Assembly: GCA_028583605.1 (NCBI GenBank) | Contig: CM053326.1 | Span: 20,054,536 to 20,118,535, forward strand | DNA from: Dastarcus helophoroides | Taxonomy: Eukaryota; Arthropoda; Insecta; Coleoptera; Bothrideridae | Reading direction: 5' to 3' | DNA: 64,000 bases | Notes under the pieces: model-generated | Seen by the model: only the letters and a program-made list of their open reading frames with translations | Told to the model about the DNA's origin: nothing | The model's database searches: none | Part shown: positions 21,900 to 34,758 of the stretch, in pieces | Numbering within the stretch: position 1 is the first letter of the stretch | How the letters are laid out: each line of letters starts with the position of its first letter | Position numbers and translations under genes: made by a program

Positions 21900-24800
21900 G
21901 TTATATGAATTAGTTTTTTAAATTTCTAGGTTTTTCCAAAATTTGTACTTTTTAAAAATTTTCTCTTATTTAATTTTATTTCTATTAAAAATTACTAAAA
22001 TTATTTTGAAAGCACTTCATTGAAAATTTCTTCTTTTTTTCGAACTCTCGAAATTTAAACTTTTTAAAAATTTGACGTTTTGAAAACTTTGATTTTTTTC
22101 AAAATTTCAATTTTTAAAAATATTTTGACTGAAAATGTCAAGTTTTTCAAAATGCTGAATTTTTCGGTTCTATTTCAAAATTTTAACTTTCTGTATCAAA
22201 ATTTCAATGAGATTTTTAAATTGTAACTTTTTTAAAAACCAAAATTCCGACATTTTTCCAAATTATAACTTTTTACAATGTCGTACTATTTTTGAAAATT
22301 TAAACTCTTCTGGTGATTTCGATTTTTCTTCAAAATATTTACTTTTTAAAAATTTCAGCTTTTTTAAAAATTTGACCGTTTGAAGATTTCGTTTTTTTCC
22401 AAAACTTCAATTTTTTTAATATTTTGATTGTGGAAATGTAGAATTTTTCAAATTTCTGAATTTCTCCTTTCTATTTCAAAATTTTGACCTTTTGTATCAA
22501 CATTTCAACGAATTTTTTAAAATTGCGGCTTTTTTAAAAACCATAATTCCGATATTTTGTCAAATTATAACTTTTTAAAATGTACTTTTTTGAAAATTTA
22601 AATTCTTCTGGTAATTTCGATTTTTCTTCAAAATATTTACTTTTTGAAAATGTTAAGCTTCTCTAAAAAATTGACACCGAAAATTTTTGATGTCAAGTTT
22701 TTTGAAAAGTTGCATTTTTTTTTTAAATTTCGATTTTATTTCAAAATCTATCTTTTTGTCGCAAATTCGATCTTTTGTTAAAATTTCGACTTTTTAAGAT
22801 TTTAGATTTTTTTCAATTTTAGACTTTTTTCAAAATCTTCACTTGTTTCAAAATTTTTACTTGTTTCAAAATTTTGACTTTTTTTGAATTTTAACTATTC
22901 CAAAAATTTCTACTTTTTCGAAAGCTTCGATTTGTTTGAAAATTTCGACTTTTTAAGGTTTGGATTTTCTTCCGAAAATGTATATTGTTGTTGAAAATCC
23001 CAAATTGTTTGAGAATTCGGACATTTTTACAGCATTATTAATCTTTGGATTGTCACTTTTTTGGAAATTTTGATTTGTTATGTGTTTCGACCAACTTTTC
23101 CAAAAATATCTAGTTGTTTATAAATTTCGATATTTTTTGGAATATTTCGACTTCTTAAAATAAAATTTTTTTTAATTTGTCTCCTTTAAAATCTTGATAA
23201 TTTTGAAAATTTCTACATTTTTAAATACTTCCATTCTTTTAAAATTCTTACTTTTCTAAGAATGTAAAATTTTTAAAACCTGGACTATTTTCAAAATTCC
23301 CTTTTTCAAATTTTCAACTCTTTAAAATTTCACCTTTATTCAAAATTTAAAATTTTCAAAAAATTGAATTTTTAGAAATTTTGATTCTTAAAAATTAAGA
23401 TCATTTTTGAAAATTTTTATAATTAAACATTTCTATTTTTTAGAAATTTTCAATTTTTTTTAAATTTCCCTTTTTTTCAGAATTGGATCTTTTATTTTAA
23501 ACTTTCGGTTTTTTTTATTCAAAAATTTCTATTTTTTAAAGTGCGCCTTTTATAAAATGTTGACTTTTTTTAAATTGTCGACTATTTTGCAAAGTTACCA
23601 ATTATTTTCTTATTTTTAAATTTCCGAATTTTATCGAAAATGTCCTCTTTTTTGGACTTGTCGTCTTTTTTCCAAATTACGACTTTTTTAAAAATTTTGA
23701 TTATTTCAAAAAATGTTTAACTGCCATTTTAAAATATTGTTCAAAACTTCGACTTTTTTCAAATTTTAACTTTTTCAAAAGTTTGTCTTTTTTTGAAAAT
23801 TTCGACTTTTGTGATAATTGTGTCTTTTCTTCAATATTAGATTTTATTTAAAACTCGATTTGATGAATATTAACATTTACATTTTGACCGTTTTTGAAAT
23901 TTTAGAAGTTTCAAAAATTGCAGCGTTAAATTCTTTCGAGAATGCCGATTTTTTCAAAATTCCGACTTTAATTTTATGACCTTTTGAAAATTTGGACTTT
24001 ATTTTTAAAAATTTTAACTTTTTAGGAAAATTGTGACTTTTCAAAATTTGCGACTATTTTTTCGAAATATTGATTTTATTTTGAAAATTTCGCGACGTTA
24101 ATATTTCAATTTTATTTTAGAAAATTCGTCTATTTTTCAAAATTTCGACTTTAATCAGAATATCGACATTTTTTAACTTAATTTCGACCTTCGTTTCAAT
24201 CTTAAATTTTTTGAAAATTTTGACGTTCTCTTAAATTTTTTTCCATAAAAAATTATGACTCATAAAAAAATGTTGGACCTATTTTTCAAAATGTCCAAAA
24301 TTCGACTTTTTCTTTTAACTTCCACTTTATTTTAATTTAGATTTTTTGGATAATGTTGGCTTCTTTCAGTTAATTGATTTTTGGGAAATTTCGCCTTTTT
24401 TGAAAAGCTCGTTACAAATTTTTAATTTTTTTAAATCTCCACATTTGTCAAAATTTTAATAATTTTTAAAATTTTGGACTATACTTCTGAATATTAGAAA
24501 TTAAGAGTTGTTTTAAAAATTTTGCTTTTTTTAAATCTCGCAATTTTTAACAATTTTGACACATTTTTATTCCTTTAAATCTTATTTTTTAAAAGAATTT
24601 CAACTTTCTATGCAAATGCTAACATTTTTGAAAATTTTGTTTTTGAAAATTTTGATTTCAAAATTATCGACTTATATAAAATGTTAAAACTTTTTTGAAA
24701 AATTCGACTCTAAATTTTGGACTCTATTTTGAAAATTCGGAATTTTGCGAAAAATGTTATGTTTAAATTACCAATTTTATCGAAAATTTCCAAAATTTCA

Positions 24801-24960
24801 ACTGATCTGTAAAAATTCCGGTTTTGAAAATTTTAACCTTTTCTAAACTTAAGCGTTTTCAAATTTTCGACTTTTTTTGAATATGCCGGTTTGTAGAAAT
24901 TTTGATTTTCAAATTTGCAATTTCGACATTTTTTTCAAAAATGGAGACATTTTTTAATGT
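21900..24960. repeat. T-rich patterned tract, 3 kb
   Basis: The longest T-rich tract of the window. It repeats words close to TTCAAAATTTCGACTTTTTT at roughly 18-22 bp spacing with heavy divergence (for example around 22780-22960). The same words appear complemented in the A-rich tracts at 28.1-33.2 and 40.3-43.6 kb. No coding capacity. Confidence 0.6.
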
Positions 24961-27583
24961 TACGTTTACTTAGAGGAATAAATGTTAAGTGTCTGTTCCT
25001 TAGACAAATACTGAACTATTTAAGGGGTTGTTGCATCTACAAAGAAAGAAAGATTCGTCGATACAGCATTTGGTTAAAAAATTTCTGACGATCGGTTTGC
25101 CTCATAAAACTCGAGATGTTTGTTTGTGTCTAATGATTAATCATTGTTAGAAAATATTTCGAGTATTGGTCATTTTGTAATACTTGCACACATTTCTTTT
25201 CAAAATATTCCGCCCTATTCACAATTCAAGATGAACTTTCTTCTACATCGGTATTGCATATATTTTATACTTTCAAATACACATTCCTTGTATTATCTTT
25301 TAGGTAGATGTTACCCAATAAGGGGATGATTTGCCAAAAACGTCCATACCACTGACTTTTATTTATAAACTGAAACCTAAATACCATTTTCATATTTCTT
25401 ACTTCAGAAATGAAATACTAATACTTCGCAAAGAAGATACAGAGAATATTCAGAAATGAAGTTCCATACAAATTTTCATCCCGTATTTAACCCTCTTGAG
25501 GAATGAATTTTCAAAAATCCTTCTTAGAGCTCACCTGCATTAAAAAAGGAATGCAGGTGTGAAATTTCATATTTTTAAACCCATTGATTTCGCCCGTGCG
25601 TTGTCTGTCAGTCACTGTTTAGAGTTTTATTAAGTAGTAAGTAGGTTTAGAGTTTTATTAAGTAGATTATGGCAACTTTTTAGGGACGTAATAATGAATG
25701 TTATCATTTTCAATTCAGCAAAAATTTTTTTGTGATAAGGCGGAACTCCTAAGAAGCCTAGCAGAAATAATTTAACTACAAAAAGGGAAGTTTCAGCAGA
25801 TTTTTAAAATATTTTTTTTACTTTTTTCTTAAAAAAAAACATGAAGAAAACCATTTAATGATTGAAATGAAAACTTCTTCAGAAACATTGAGCAATTCTT
25901 GATAGGAAATAAAATTATGGTTTTCGTCACCATCGCGCTGATTCTCGTTATCAATGCTGTAATGTTAACAGTGTAACAGAGGCAATGAGTAGGAAGCGTA
26001 ATATAATCAAAAAATTGTATGATGGGCAACAGGGTATGAACCCCGCCGCAAACCAGACTAATGTTAATAGTTTTAATTTACAAATTGTGAAATTTTAATT
26101 TTTGATATTACTACTATTAATTTTAAGTTTTCACTTCTGTCGGCAGTCCACATGACTGCCTAATTTTTTTTGTTTTTCTTATCGACATATTGATGAACAT
26201 AAAATTTCATACTGTTTACCTCATTTAAATAATCAGTTCTCTACTATCACTTATATACAAAGATCTATATTGTTGCACTTTTATAGGAGTGGGACTGCCG
26301 GATCTTTGTGGAACACACTGTTCAGACGAAAAATTTAGAGGCATTGTTAGGTATAAAATAACGCTTAATTTAATTTTTTTGTTGATTACTGTATCCCACA
26401 AATTTTTAACTATTCATCTTCAAGAAATTATTGTTAAAAATATATTTTTTTTAAACTTGAAAGCGCTGCAGATTCTCCTTAGGCATGAGTGATTTTAATA
26501 AAAGTGGAGCTTGCAATATCTGAAATAATAAAAGCGGCTTCGTAGGCCTACCCCGTTTAGAAGTGATTACTCTCTATTGTGTATTGAAGTCTTTTGTTAA
26601 GCACAATAGATGCTTTGCAAATACTGACCGCTAAAAAAAGCAAAGAATGGCATTATTACTTCGAGGAGAGAAGAGAGCGATAACATGTACCTGCACTATT
26701 CAATGTGTTATTATGGCCATAACTTCCTCAGTTTTTTCTATCTTTAATGTGGAAATTAATTCAGAATTAATCATTTTGTACGAGTTGTCATTTTTTTTCT
26801 CAATGATGACAAGTTTGTTGCAACTTACAGATATAATAAAAAAATTATAATATTTTGTTTTAATAATAATACAAATAATGTGGATTATGAATGCTTTTAT
26901 TTAACAGAAAAACTGAACCACTTATTTCTGCAACTGCCATTCCCTTAATGTATTGGTATTATACGCTTTCTAGAATATTCGATATTTCGAATGTACAATT
27001 ACCTATTCCCTAATTGCATATAAACAATTTTTTTCGCTTAAGTATTTCCCTAATACGTAACTGATTGTAAACACTCGACAGATGTCTCCAACCTATAAGT
27101 CATTTCGCGAGGTGCGTGTCCCCCTAATAGCTTCCAATAAATATCTAATAAACATCCACTAAAGCTGCCTATACACTTTTAATTTTATAGACCAATGTCT
27201 TCTTAGTTTCTAACAGTAAGATAATTTTCCTCTTGTTACTCAACGTCTTTACTACTCAGAGGTTTGTAACTCTCTCATCATACTCGCTAGTTGTTTTCCA
27301 ATCTAAGAAAATCTCTCTAGAAAACTGTATAATTGCATACTTTCAGCGATTAGCCCAGTGTAGAAGGCTCCCGTGAAGTAATTGCGTCTTAATTAATCGG
27401 GAATCTCGACAGAAGTTTTCAATGAGAATCTCCGAGCTCCAAGGAAATTTTTGCATATTTTCCTCGCGTCAAATTAATTGAAAACTAGTAAGGAACTTGT
27501 GCGAACTATCCCGATATAATCAATCAGCGGCGTACTTAGTGGGGTAAAACGAACTGTCTGATAGAGTGTGCTTTTAATTGCAG
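24961..27583. other. Non-coding DNA before the first nAChR exon
   Basis: No gene recognised; it probably includes the 5' intron of the nAChR gene, since the signal-peptide exon must lie upstream of 27584. A 10-bp inverted repeat with an 8-nt loop is at about 25533-25560 (CACCTGCATT and its complement). A direct duplication of TTTAGAGTTTTATTAAGTAG lies at 25619-25668. 26880-27583 is more balanced in composition. Confidence 0.45.
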
Positions 27584-27729
27584 GCGGAAGTAGCAAGGCG
27601 GATGAAAATGAAGCTCGTCTCATGCGACATCTTATGCGAAATTACGACGCCGCTGTTCGTCCCGTGGAAAATTCGTCTTTGCCGCTTTCCGTCATTTTTG
27701 GAGTCTCGCTTCATCACATCATCGACGTG
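27584..27729 (+). CDS. nAChR alpha-type subunit, exon a (N-terminal domain)
   Basis: A 146-nt internal exon of a Cys-loop ligand-gated cation channel subunit, bounded by a pyrimidine tract plus CAG and by GTAAGT. It reads GGSSKADENEARLMRHLMRN..., then RPVENSSLPLSVIFGVSLHHIIDV, the conserved start of the extracellular ligand-binding domain of mature nAChR subunits (N-terminal helix, first beta strands). It joins in phase 0 to exon b, giving IIDVDEKNQ, a universally conserved block. The signal-peptide exon is expected upstream and was not found. The whole gene is split by long, transposon-filled introns. Confidence 0.92.
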
Positions 27730-27941
27730 GTAAGTTTTTATCACCCAGATAACCATTAGGCTCTACCACGAATAGAATGTAAGGCTGCAATCACATTTTA
27801 TTCGTTAACAACCATGTGACCATCAGTGGCCGTTGTATAATCTTTAAAACAACGCCCCACTCCCCTAATTTAGTTAAAATCACAAAGTAAAAATAACAAT
27901 AAAAAAAAGTTAAAACGTCAAAGTTCAACCGGGAAGTTTGG

Positions 27942-28053
27942 AAAATTGAAATACAAATCTTGTCCCCTGAAACTAAGATAGATTAAAAAACACAACAAAG
28001 ATTGCTCTAACGTGTTTCGATAGCCAAGCTATCATCTTCAGAGAGATACGTAT
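27942..28053 (+). mobile_element. Hammerhead-like foldback retroposon, half copy
   Basis: Only the left arm of the family is present: the 5' end (TTGAAATACAAATCTTGTCC) through one complete hammerhead-like block, then flanking DNA. An 8-bp direct repeat AAGTTTGG lies on each side (27934-27941 and 28054-28061), suggesting an insertion of this half as such, though 8 bp is shorter than in the other copies. Confidence 0.7.
28005..28045 (-). ncRNA. Hammerhead-ribozyme-like motif, best copy
   Basis: Read on the - strand, in order: stem I strand CTCT, core CTGAAGA, one extra T, stem II GATAGC, loop TTG, GCTATC, core GAAA, CACGTT (short stem III and cleavage-site position), stem I strand AGAG. The CTGANGA and GAAA boxes with two matching helices have the hammerhead layout. 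Departures from the ideal: an extra nucleotide before stem II, a nearly loopless stem III (ACGT), and U at the cleavage position. Short-stem-III hammerheads are known in Penelope-like elements. Activity is not shown. Confidence 0.5.
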
Positions 28054-28061
28054 AAGTTTGG

Positions 28062-28886
28062 GACAAAAATAAACAATTCAGAAAAAATTTGGAATTTGTA
28101 AAAAATTATCGAATTTGCAAGTTTGGAAATTTCAAGTTTAAAAAATATAAAACAAAAAAGATCTTATTTTAGAAGATATTATTTTTAATTGACGTTTTTC
28201 AAAATTACCCTATTTATTCTTAGGAGTTTAAACTAATAATTTCGATTTTTTTTCGTAATCAGAGAATGGCAAAAATTTGAGATTTCTTGTTTTAACATTA
28301 AGCTGCAAACCAAACTTTCGAATTTCGAATTTTGTCGAATTAAAAAGTTGGACATTAAAGAACATATTTTGGAAATTTAAGATTAAAAAATTTCGACCAT
28401 TTTCAAAAACAGTTTCGATCTTTCAACATTTTAAGAAGAGTGATATCTTAGAAAATATGACATTGCCTCGAGATTGATTTTTTGTTATAAATTATAATTC
28501 GAATTCGTTTTTGATTTCAATTTTGACCTGGATTTCGATTTAGAGTTTAATTTTTTGAAAATTTCAGCAATAGACTGAAAATTTAAACTCCAAATTCACA
28601 GACATTTCTTAAAAATAAATTTGTAATTTCTGAAATAAATTTAAGAAAAAAAAGGTCAGGCATTTACAATATTTTACGAAATTAACTTTTTCAAAATCTC
28701 GTTTAAAATTCAAGTTTTACATGAAAACTCGAGAGAAAGATCCAAGTTTTGAGAACTGAGATAATTTTGTAAAAAATTGAAATTCGTAAAACAAATTCCC
28801 AAATTTTAGTTAGAATTTTAAAAAAAGGTACAAATGCCAAGAAAAACCTTAGATTTAAACAGATAAAGACGAAATTTGTTTAAAAA
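28062..28886. repeat. AT-rich tract, mixed polarity
   Basis: Degenerate A/T-rich DNA with words such as TTTCGAATTTCG and AAATTTCGA; no gene. Confidence 0.5.
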
Positions 28887-28903
28887 ATTTCAAGAAAGTT
28901 TTC

Positions 28904-29062
28904 AATTTTTTTTTGATGGAACGAACTGGTCCTTGGTTGTCTTCAAAAACTGAAATATAAATCATGTTCCCTGAAACCAAGAACACAACAAAGGTTGTTC
29001 TAAGCTCAGAGCAACTTAGTTGTGTTTTTTAATTTTTATAGGTTTCAGGGAACAACATTTGT
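28904..29062 (-). mobile_element. Hammerhead-like foldback retroposon, deleted copy
   Basis: Inverted copy with the 3' end on the left: a T-run then GATGGAACGAACTGGTCC. Its 5' end on the right is AACAACATTTGT. The central hammerhead blocks are missing; the arms join directly around CTAAGCTCAGAG. It is flanked by a 17-bp duplication with one mismatch (28887-28903 and 29063-29079, starting ATTTCAAGAAAG). In element orientation the 3' end is followed by about nine A residues, as expected for an RNA-copied insertion. Confidence 0.82.
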
Positions 29063-29099
29063 ATTTCAAGAAAGCTTTCTAGTTTAAATTGAAAATTAT

Positions 29100-29452
29100 T
29101 GTAACGCAATGTAAATAGATGTGATAGAATTTAGAATAGAATTGTAGAATTTAGTAAACAAAAAAAGTTTCTAGAAGGTTCTGATAAGGGGAAAGCGACC
29201 GCGATAACGAAACAAACGGCAGATAAGCGTTCCAGAAATTTCGGCATTCGATAAGCCTTATCTGCCGAAAATTCTGGAAGCCGGGGGACAAAACTATAAA
29301 AAGGCGGTCAGCTTTCCCTCCAGTCAGTCAGTTAGAATCAGTGCAATTAGTGAGTTAGTAGAAGTGAGTTAATTGTAAATTGTGGTTGAGTCCAGTAATA
29401 AAGTGGGTCTTATTCGATAAGTGTAATCAATCTAACCGATAAGCCCGTAATA
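29100..29452 (+). mobile_element. Solo LTR in nAChR intron 1
   Basis: A 353-bp LTR very close in sequence to the 59440 LTR and in the same subfamily (TGTAACGCAATGTAAATAGA start; CGATAAGCCCGTAATA end with the final CA changed to TA). The TATA stretch ACTATAAAAAGG and AATAAA signal are kept. Flanking 4-mers are TTAT and ATAT, an imperfect duplication. It is inserted in the sense orientation of the receptor gene. Confidence 0.88.
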
Positions 29453-29459
29453 ATATGAA

Positions 29460-32400
29460 CAAGAAGTCAAATTTAAAAGAAAAACCTGCAATGAATTAAA
29501 AAAATTAAATACAACACTGAATGTGAAAAAAAACCGAAATTTATAAAAAAAGAAGAAATTTTAATGAGACAATTCTAAAACTGAAGTTTTAGAAGAAAAT
29601 CTCCAAATTTAAAAAATAAAAACTTCTTGGAAAAAGCTAATTTTAAATTTTCAGAAAGACTGAAAATTTTGAATTTAAATGAGAATTTAAAAAAAAAAAT
29701 ATCTAAATCTCTAAGAAAACTCGAAACATATTTATGTTTAGATAACAGTTTCATGGCAAATTTTGGATTTCAACTTGAAAATTTGGAAAATGTCGATATA
29801 GTAATAAAACCTTAAAATTTGTTTAAAATAATTTTAATATTAATTCGAAATTTTGAAAAAATATATTCAAGTTTATTAGACAACTTAAAAAAGGTATGAA
29901 AAAATGGTTTTAAAAAACTAAAAAAGCATTTTTTTACCTTGAAATTTTAAAAATAGATCGAAACATGAAGAGTTAAATGAAAACATTGATATTTCTAAAA
30001 AAAATTTGAATTTACGATGCAATAGTCAAACCTATAAAAATAAGTAGAATTTTTAACTTATTTTTAGACAAAAATTTTGACGAGAACTCAATTTTTTTTA
30101 TAAAAACAAATGCATAAAAAATTTAACATTTGTTAAAATTTCGACAAGAAAATTTAAAGAAATTTACAATTTATATAAAAATTCTTAAGTTTTTGATATT
30201 AATTTCAGTAATTAAAATACAAATCTTGTCCCCTGAAATCAAGAAATACACAAAAACACTTTCTCTTACGCGTTTCTGTTAAAAGCAACCTTTGTTGTGT
30301 TTTTTAATCTTTCTTGGTTTCAAGGGACCAGAAGATAACCAAGGACCAGTCCGTTCTACCAAAATTAATTTCAGTTTTCGTTATAAACACGCATATTTTT
30401 TAAGTTGAAACTTGAAACGTTAATGAAAACATGAACAATTTAAGTTTTGAGTCGAAATTTCAAGAAGAATCTGGAAATTAAAAGCAAAATTTAAGAAAAA
30501 AATGCAAAATTTTGATCTTAAAACTTTTGGGGAAAAATCTTTAAAAAAATTAACTTGAAACTGAAACTGTAAAGAAGAAATTTTGCGAAAGAATTTGTTA
30601 TAAGTCGAAAGTTTTTTGAAATTAGTAGAAGTTTTAGGGAAAAAAATTTAAATAAAATTTTCGATGTAAACTCGAATATTCTGTTATATTTGAATTGAAA
30701 GTCAAAACGTTACTGAAAACATGATAAATCTTAAGTTTTATGTCAAAATTTCAATAAAAATGTCGAAATTAAAGTCAAATTTAGAGAAAAAAAAACAAAA
30801 TTTTGATGTAAAAAAACTGAAACTGTATAGCAGAAATTTCGTAAAAGAACCTTTTAAAACCAAAAGTACGACGCAACCTAAAGGGCTGTACACTGTATGA
30901 GGTAGCTTCAGATTTTGGGTTTGTATCATAACAAATTCTATTAAATGCAAGCGCCCTCGGCGTGACTTGCGTTTAGGTATTTTAAACTTAACGCATAGTT
31001 TCAATTTGTAATCGACAGAATCTTTTATAATTTAAAAGTTTCTAGAAATTTTAAGTTAAAATTATACAAAAAAAGACCAACATTTCAAGTTTGAATGCTG
31101 AAATTTGAGGAAAAGGTCAACACTTTGAAAAAAGTTTATAAATAAAATTTGACCATAATTCAAAATGGTGAAAAAAAGATAGACATTTTGAAAATAATGT
31201 TGATATTTTATAAACACAAATTGTTAAACAACGTCTATCTTAACTTTTGACCTAAAACTCATTGTCAAAAATCGAGTTTAAAATCTCAGGTGAAAAAGCG
31301 AACATTTTGATCACAGGATTTAGGACAAAGTCAAAAATTTAGAAAACTTAAAATTCATAAAAAATCAATTGAAATTTTCTGAAAAAATTGAAATTTGGAA
31401 ATAAAACCTGAAATTCTGATGAAAAAAGTTAAAATGTTGAGAAAATATTCAAAATTTTAATTTTATTTTAATATCAATTTTTAATTAATTTTTACTTTTT
31501 TCTGAAATTCGAATTTTAAGTTGGTGTTTTAGAAATTTTGCTTTTTTTTCGAAATTACAAGTTAAAAGCAGAAATCAAGAATCAAATATTTAAAACTAGA
31601 AAATTGATAAAGCCCAAATTCAACGCGAAACTGTTGAACAGTTTCGGATTTAAGTCAAAATTTCGAATTAGAAATGTCAAAATTTATGATAAGCATTTAG
31701 GATTTTAAGAAAGTATAAATTCTAAGTTTTGGGTCAAAATTTGTGGGTGAATAATTCGACGTTTTATAATTAAAGTCGACATTTAAAAATGTAACAAATT
31801 TCAAGTTTAAATTTTAAGTTAAAAGAAGAAACTACGAAAAAGAAATACTTAAACTCAGAAAACTGAAAAATTCCAAATTCAACACAAAATTTCTAAACGT
31901 TTTGGATTCAAGCCAAAATTCTTACAAAGAAATATCAAAATTTAAAATAATCATTTAAAATAATCATTTAAAATTTCAAGAAAATAAAAGTTTTGCGATT
32001 TAGGTCGAAAATTTCCACTAAATAGTAAATAGTTGAACATTGTGAGGTTAACGTCAACATTTTAGGAAAACTTGTAAAGGCCAAGTTTAAATTTTGGAAA
32101 AAAAATTTTTTAGAAAAACTTGAATAAAAATAAATTGAAAATAAAAAAAAATGTATTTGATTTGAAGAAATAGGAATTTTAAAACAAAAGTGCTTGAAAT
32201 TTTGAATTTAATAACCACATTTCAAGAAAAGCAAAAATTTTTTATTTCTCAGAATTATGAGAAAAGTAGTCAAAATTTCTGTTTTAAATCAACTGATCTT
32301 AAGTTTGCATTTGAAAGGTTGACTAAAATGTTTGAAATTTTATTTTTAAATTCAAGTATTATTAACATTTTTAAGGTCAAAATTTTAAATTTGAGAAAAA

Positions 32401-33170
32401 GTCGAAATTTCGAACTTTAAGTTTTATAGTGTTTAAATTTAAAAACCTTAACATTTCGAGAGTAAAGTTAGGGAGAAATTTTAATACTTTAATCAAGTAG
32501 CAAGTTCTCAAAATTTTGAATCCAAAGTTAAAATTGAAGAAGAAACATTCAAGTATTTATTTTTCCTGGATATTTCGAAAAAAAGGCGAAATTTCCAGAT
32601 TAAAGACGAAATTTTAAACAATGATTTTAAAGTTTAAATTTCTAATTTTGAAAAAAAGTAGAAATTTCAAGAAAAAGAATTAAAATCCATAAAAAAATCG
32701 AAGCAAACAAATTAATTTAATAAAAATGACAGTTTCTCGTTTGGAATTTAAAGTCGAAGTTGAAGAAAAAAAAATTAAGTTTGAACACGCCATTTCGAGA
32801 AAAAAGTTTAAAGTTCTATATTAAAGACAACATTTTTGTTTAAGATTCAAATATTAAAATCTTGAAGTTTAAATTCGAAAGTTTGCTACAAAAATCGAAA
32901 CTCTTAAAAATGCTTGCTTTAATTCAAATATCTCGAATTTTTCAGATTAAATACGAAATGTCCATAAAAAAAGTCAAAATGTTGACAAGAAAATCGAAAT
33001 CTGGACAAAAAAGTCGCAATTTCGGGACAAAAAAGTCGAAATTTTGAGTCAAAAAAGTCGAAATTTCGAGATAAAAAGACGAAATTTCGATAAAATTTGC
33101 AAGCTAAAAATTCTAAGGACATGCAATTTTGGAAAGATGGTCAAATTTTGCAAAAAAAAACTCTAAAATT
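29460..33170. repeat. A-rich patterned tract in nAChR intron 1
   Basis: About 3.7 kb, mirror-like in composition to the T-rich tracts: words near AAAAAAGTCGAAATTTTGA recur at irregular short spacing (clear at 32980-33100). It includes one foldback retroposon at 30210-30363. A small more balanced island at about 30850-31010 is unassigned. No coding capacity. Confidence 0.6.
30210..30363 (+). mobile_element. Hammerhead-like foldback retroposon, short copy
   Basis: A complete pair of ends (AATTAAAATACAAATCTTGT and GGACCAGTCCGTTCTACC) around shortened arms; the left arm keeps only part of the CGCGTTTC block. It has a perfect 12-bp target-site duplication ATTAATTTCAGT (30198-30209 and 30364-30375). 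Confidence 0.88.
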
Positions 33171-33379
33171 GTCTTAACATTGTCCTAAATTGACCTCTCT
33201 CACCTTCCTGATTATTAGTAAGACAAAGTTTTGCTCGAATATACAAGATGTCTGCCCCAAATACGAGGGAAAATTATATATGAAATGGAATTTCTATCAT
33301 GTCGCTATGAGAGCGTCGGGAGTTAGACATGTTAGGTGGGGTAATCACGTGACTTCCTGCGCTCAAGCGAATTCTATTT

Positions 33380-34172
33380 TAGCTTTTCGTCAGTTGTAAA
33401 TACAATGAGCAAGAGGTTCATTCGCAAGTTGCGCAGCGCATTATTATTGAATTTTTTAGCGTTGAAGTTGTAAAGCCTGCCGAAATTATTCGTAGACTAG
33501 AAACCAAGTTTGGGGATACTTGTTTAAAGAAAACTCAAGTGTATGAATGGCATTAAAAATTTTTGGAAGAACGAACTCAAGTTGAAAATGAAACCCATGC
33601 TCGTCCTCGGACCAGTGTGACTGCGGACAAAATTAACGCTGTTCAACCCCTTTTGGAAGGGGATCACCGTTTAACTATTGGTGAAATTGCAGCTTAGATA
33701 GGAGTAAGCTTTGGGAGTGCTCAATCCATCATTACAGATGAGATGGGGTTTCGAAAAATTTTCGTCAGGTGGGCACCTCGTCTTTTGAGTGAAGAGTAGA
33801 AATAACAATGTCTGGAGATTTGTCAGCGCCATCTTGGGCGTTTTCAACGGGAAGGTGATGGTTTTTGCAAAGTATCGTTGCGTGTGATGAGACTTGGATC
33901 CACCAATACATCCATGAATCTAAACAAGCAATCATGGAGTGGAGAAGAAAGGGGGAAGGTTCACCCGTCAAGCCAAAAACTTGCCTCTCAGCTGGAAATG
34001 TTCTTGCGACAGTGTTTTGAGATTTTAAAGGAGTTATGTACGACGATTTTCTGCATTAAATGCATTGAGCAACGTTAGAAGACCCCCTTAGAGTCCTGAA
34101 TTAGTACCATACGATTATCATACGTTAGAGCCACTGAAAGAAGCTCTAGGAGGAGTACCAATACATTTTTAA
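33380..34172 (+). pseudogene. Second mariner transposase, broken and deleted
   Basis: A different mariner lineage from the 19.4-kb copy, of the HTH_48/SETMAR-like type. It reads VVKPAEIIRRLETKFGD, CLKKTQVYEWH, EERTQVENETHARPRTSVT, RLTIGEIAA, SAQSIITDEMG, WAPRLLSEE, then VACDETWIHQY with the first catalytic Asp intact, SPVKPKTCLSAGNVLATVF, and after a deletion a remnant of the SDYH(x)PLKEALGG block. The second catalytic block is missing and several stops and frameshifts are present. Element ends were not identified, so the limits are approximate. Confidence 0.85.
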
Positions 34173-34603
34173 AAACAAATTCCTGTTTATGTTTGATTTA
34201 CCCTCGTAAATGTCGACATGGCGCTCCATAATTTTCAACACGCATTACACGTTACACCGTCATCGTCGTAATGGCAAAAACCAAATGGTCGATTTCGCAT
34301 TAAGCTGATTTTCCAAATAAATCCTGCCTTTTAAGCACTAACGTTTGGGGCCCATTAATCGATAGAATTTACCCTCGTCAGCTTGGGATGCGGTATTAGA
34401 CTTTATCAAGGTTAAATTGGAACACACTAAGCACAAGTTGTTAAAATATTCCAATGTGGCCTAATAACTTGGGACATATATAAGCAAATTCAACTAAATA
34501 ATTCACCAGAACGTGCAAACAAAGCTGCCAAAAAATATTCCTAATTAGATGAGTAGGTCAATTAGGATAATTAACCTAATTAATTTCACAATTGTATTTT
34601 CAG

Positions 34604-34758
34604 GATGAAAAGAATCAAATTCTGACGACTAACTGCTGGATCACCCAAATTTGGATAGATCATCATCTTAGATGGAATATTTCGGAATTCGCAGGGATTA
34701 AAGTCATCAGGATCCCATACAACAGAGTTTGGCGTCCGGACATGATACTCTATAACAA
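34604..34758 (+). CDS. nAChR alpha-type subunit, exon b (loops D and A)
   Basis: A 155-nt exon between TTTTCAG and GTAAGA. It encodes DEKNQILTTNCWITQIW, IDHHLRWNISEF and then IKVIRIPYNRVWRPDMILYNN. The W-x4-W region with DxxLxWN is binding loop D and its flank; WRPDMILYNN is loop A, normally WRPDxxLYN. It ends with a split Asn codon (aa|t) completed by exon c, and the joined NNADPQ is the conserved sequence. These residues line the acetylcholine site between subunits. Confidence 0.95.

Larger units (their letters stand above)
27730..34603 (+). other. nAChR intron 1 of the window (6.9 kb)
   Basis: Spans GTAAGT to a TTTTCAG acceptor. It contains three foldback retroposon copies, a solo LTR, a long A-rich tract and a dead mariner. 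No additional exon is recognised; 34180-34600 has more balanced composition. Confidence 0.85.
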
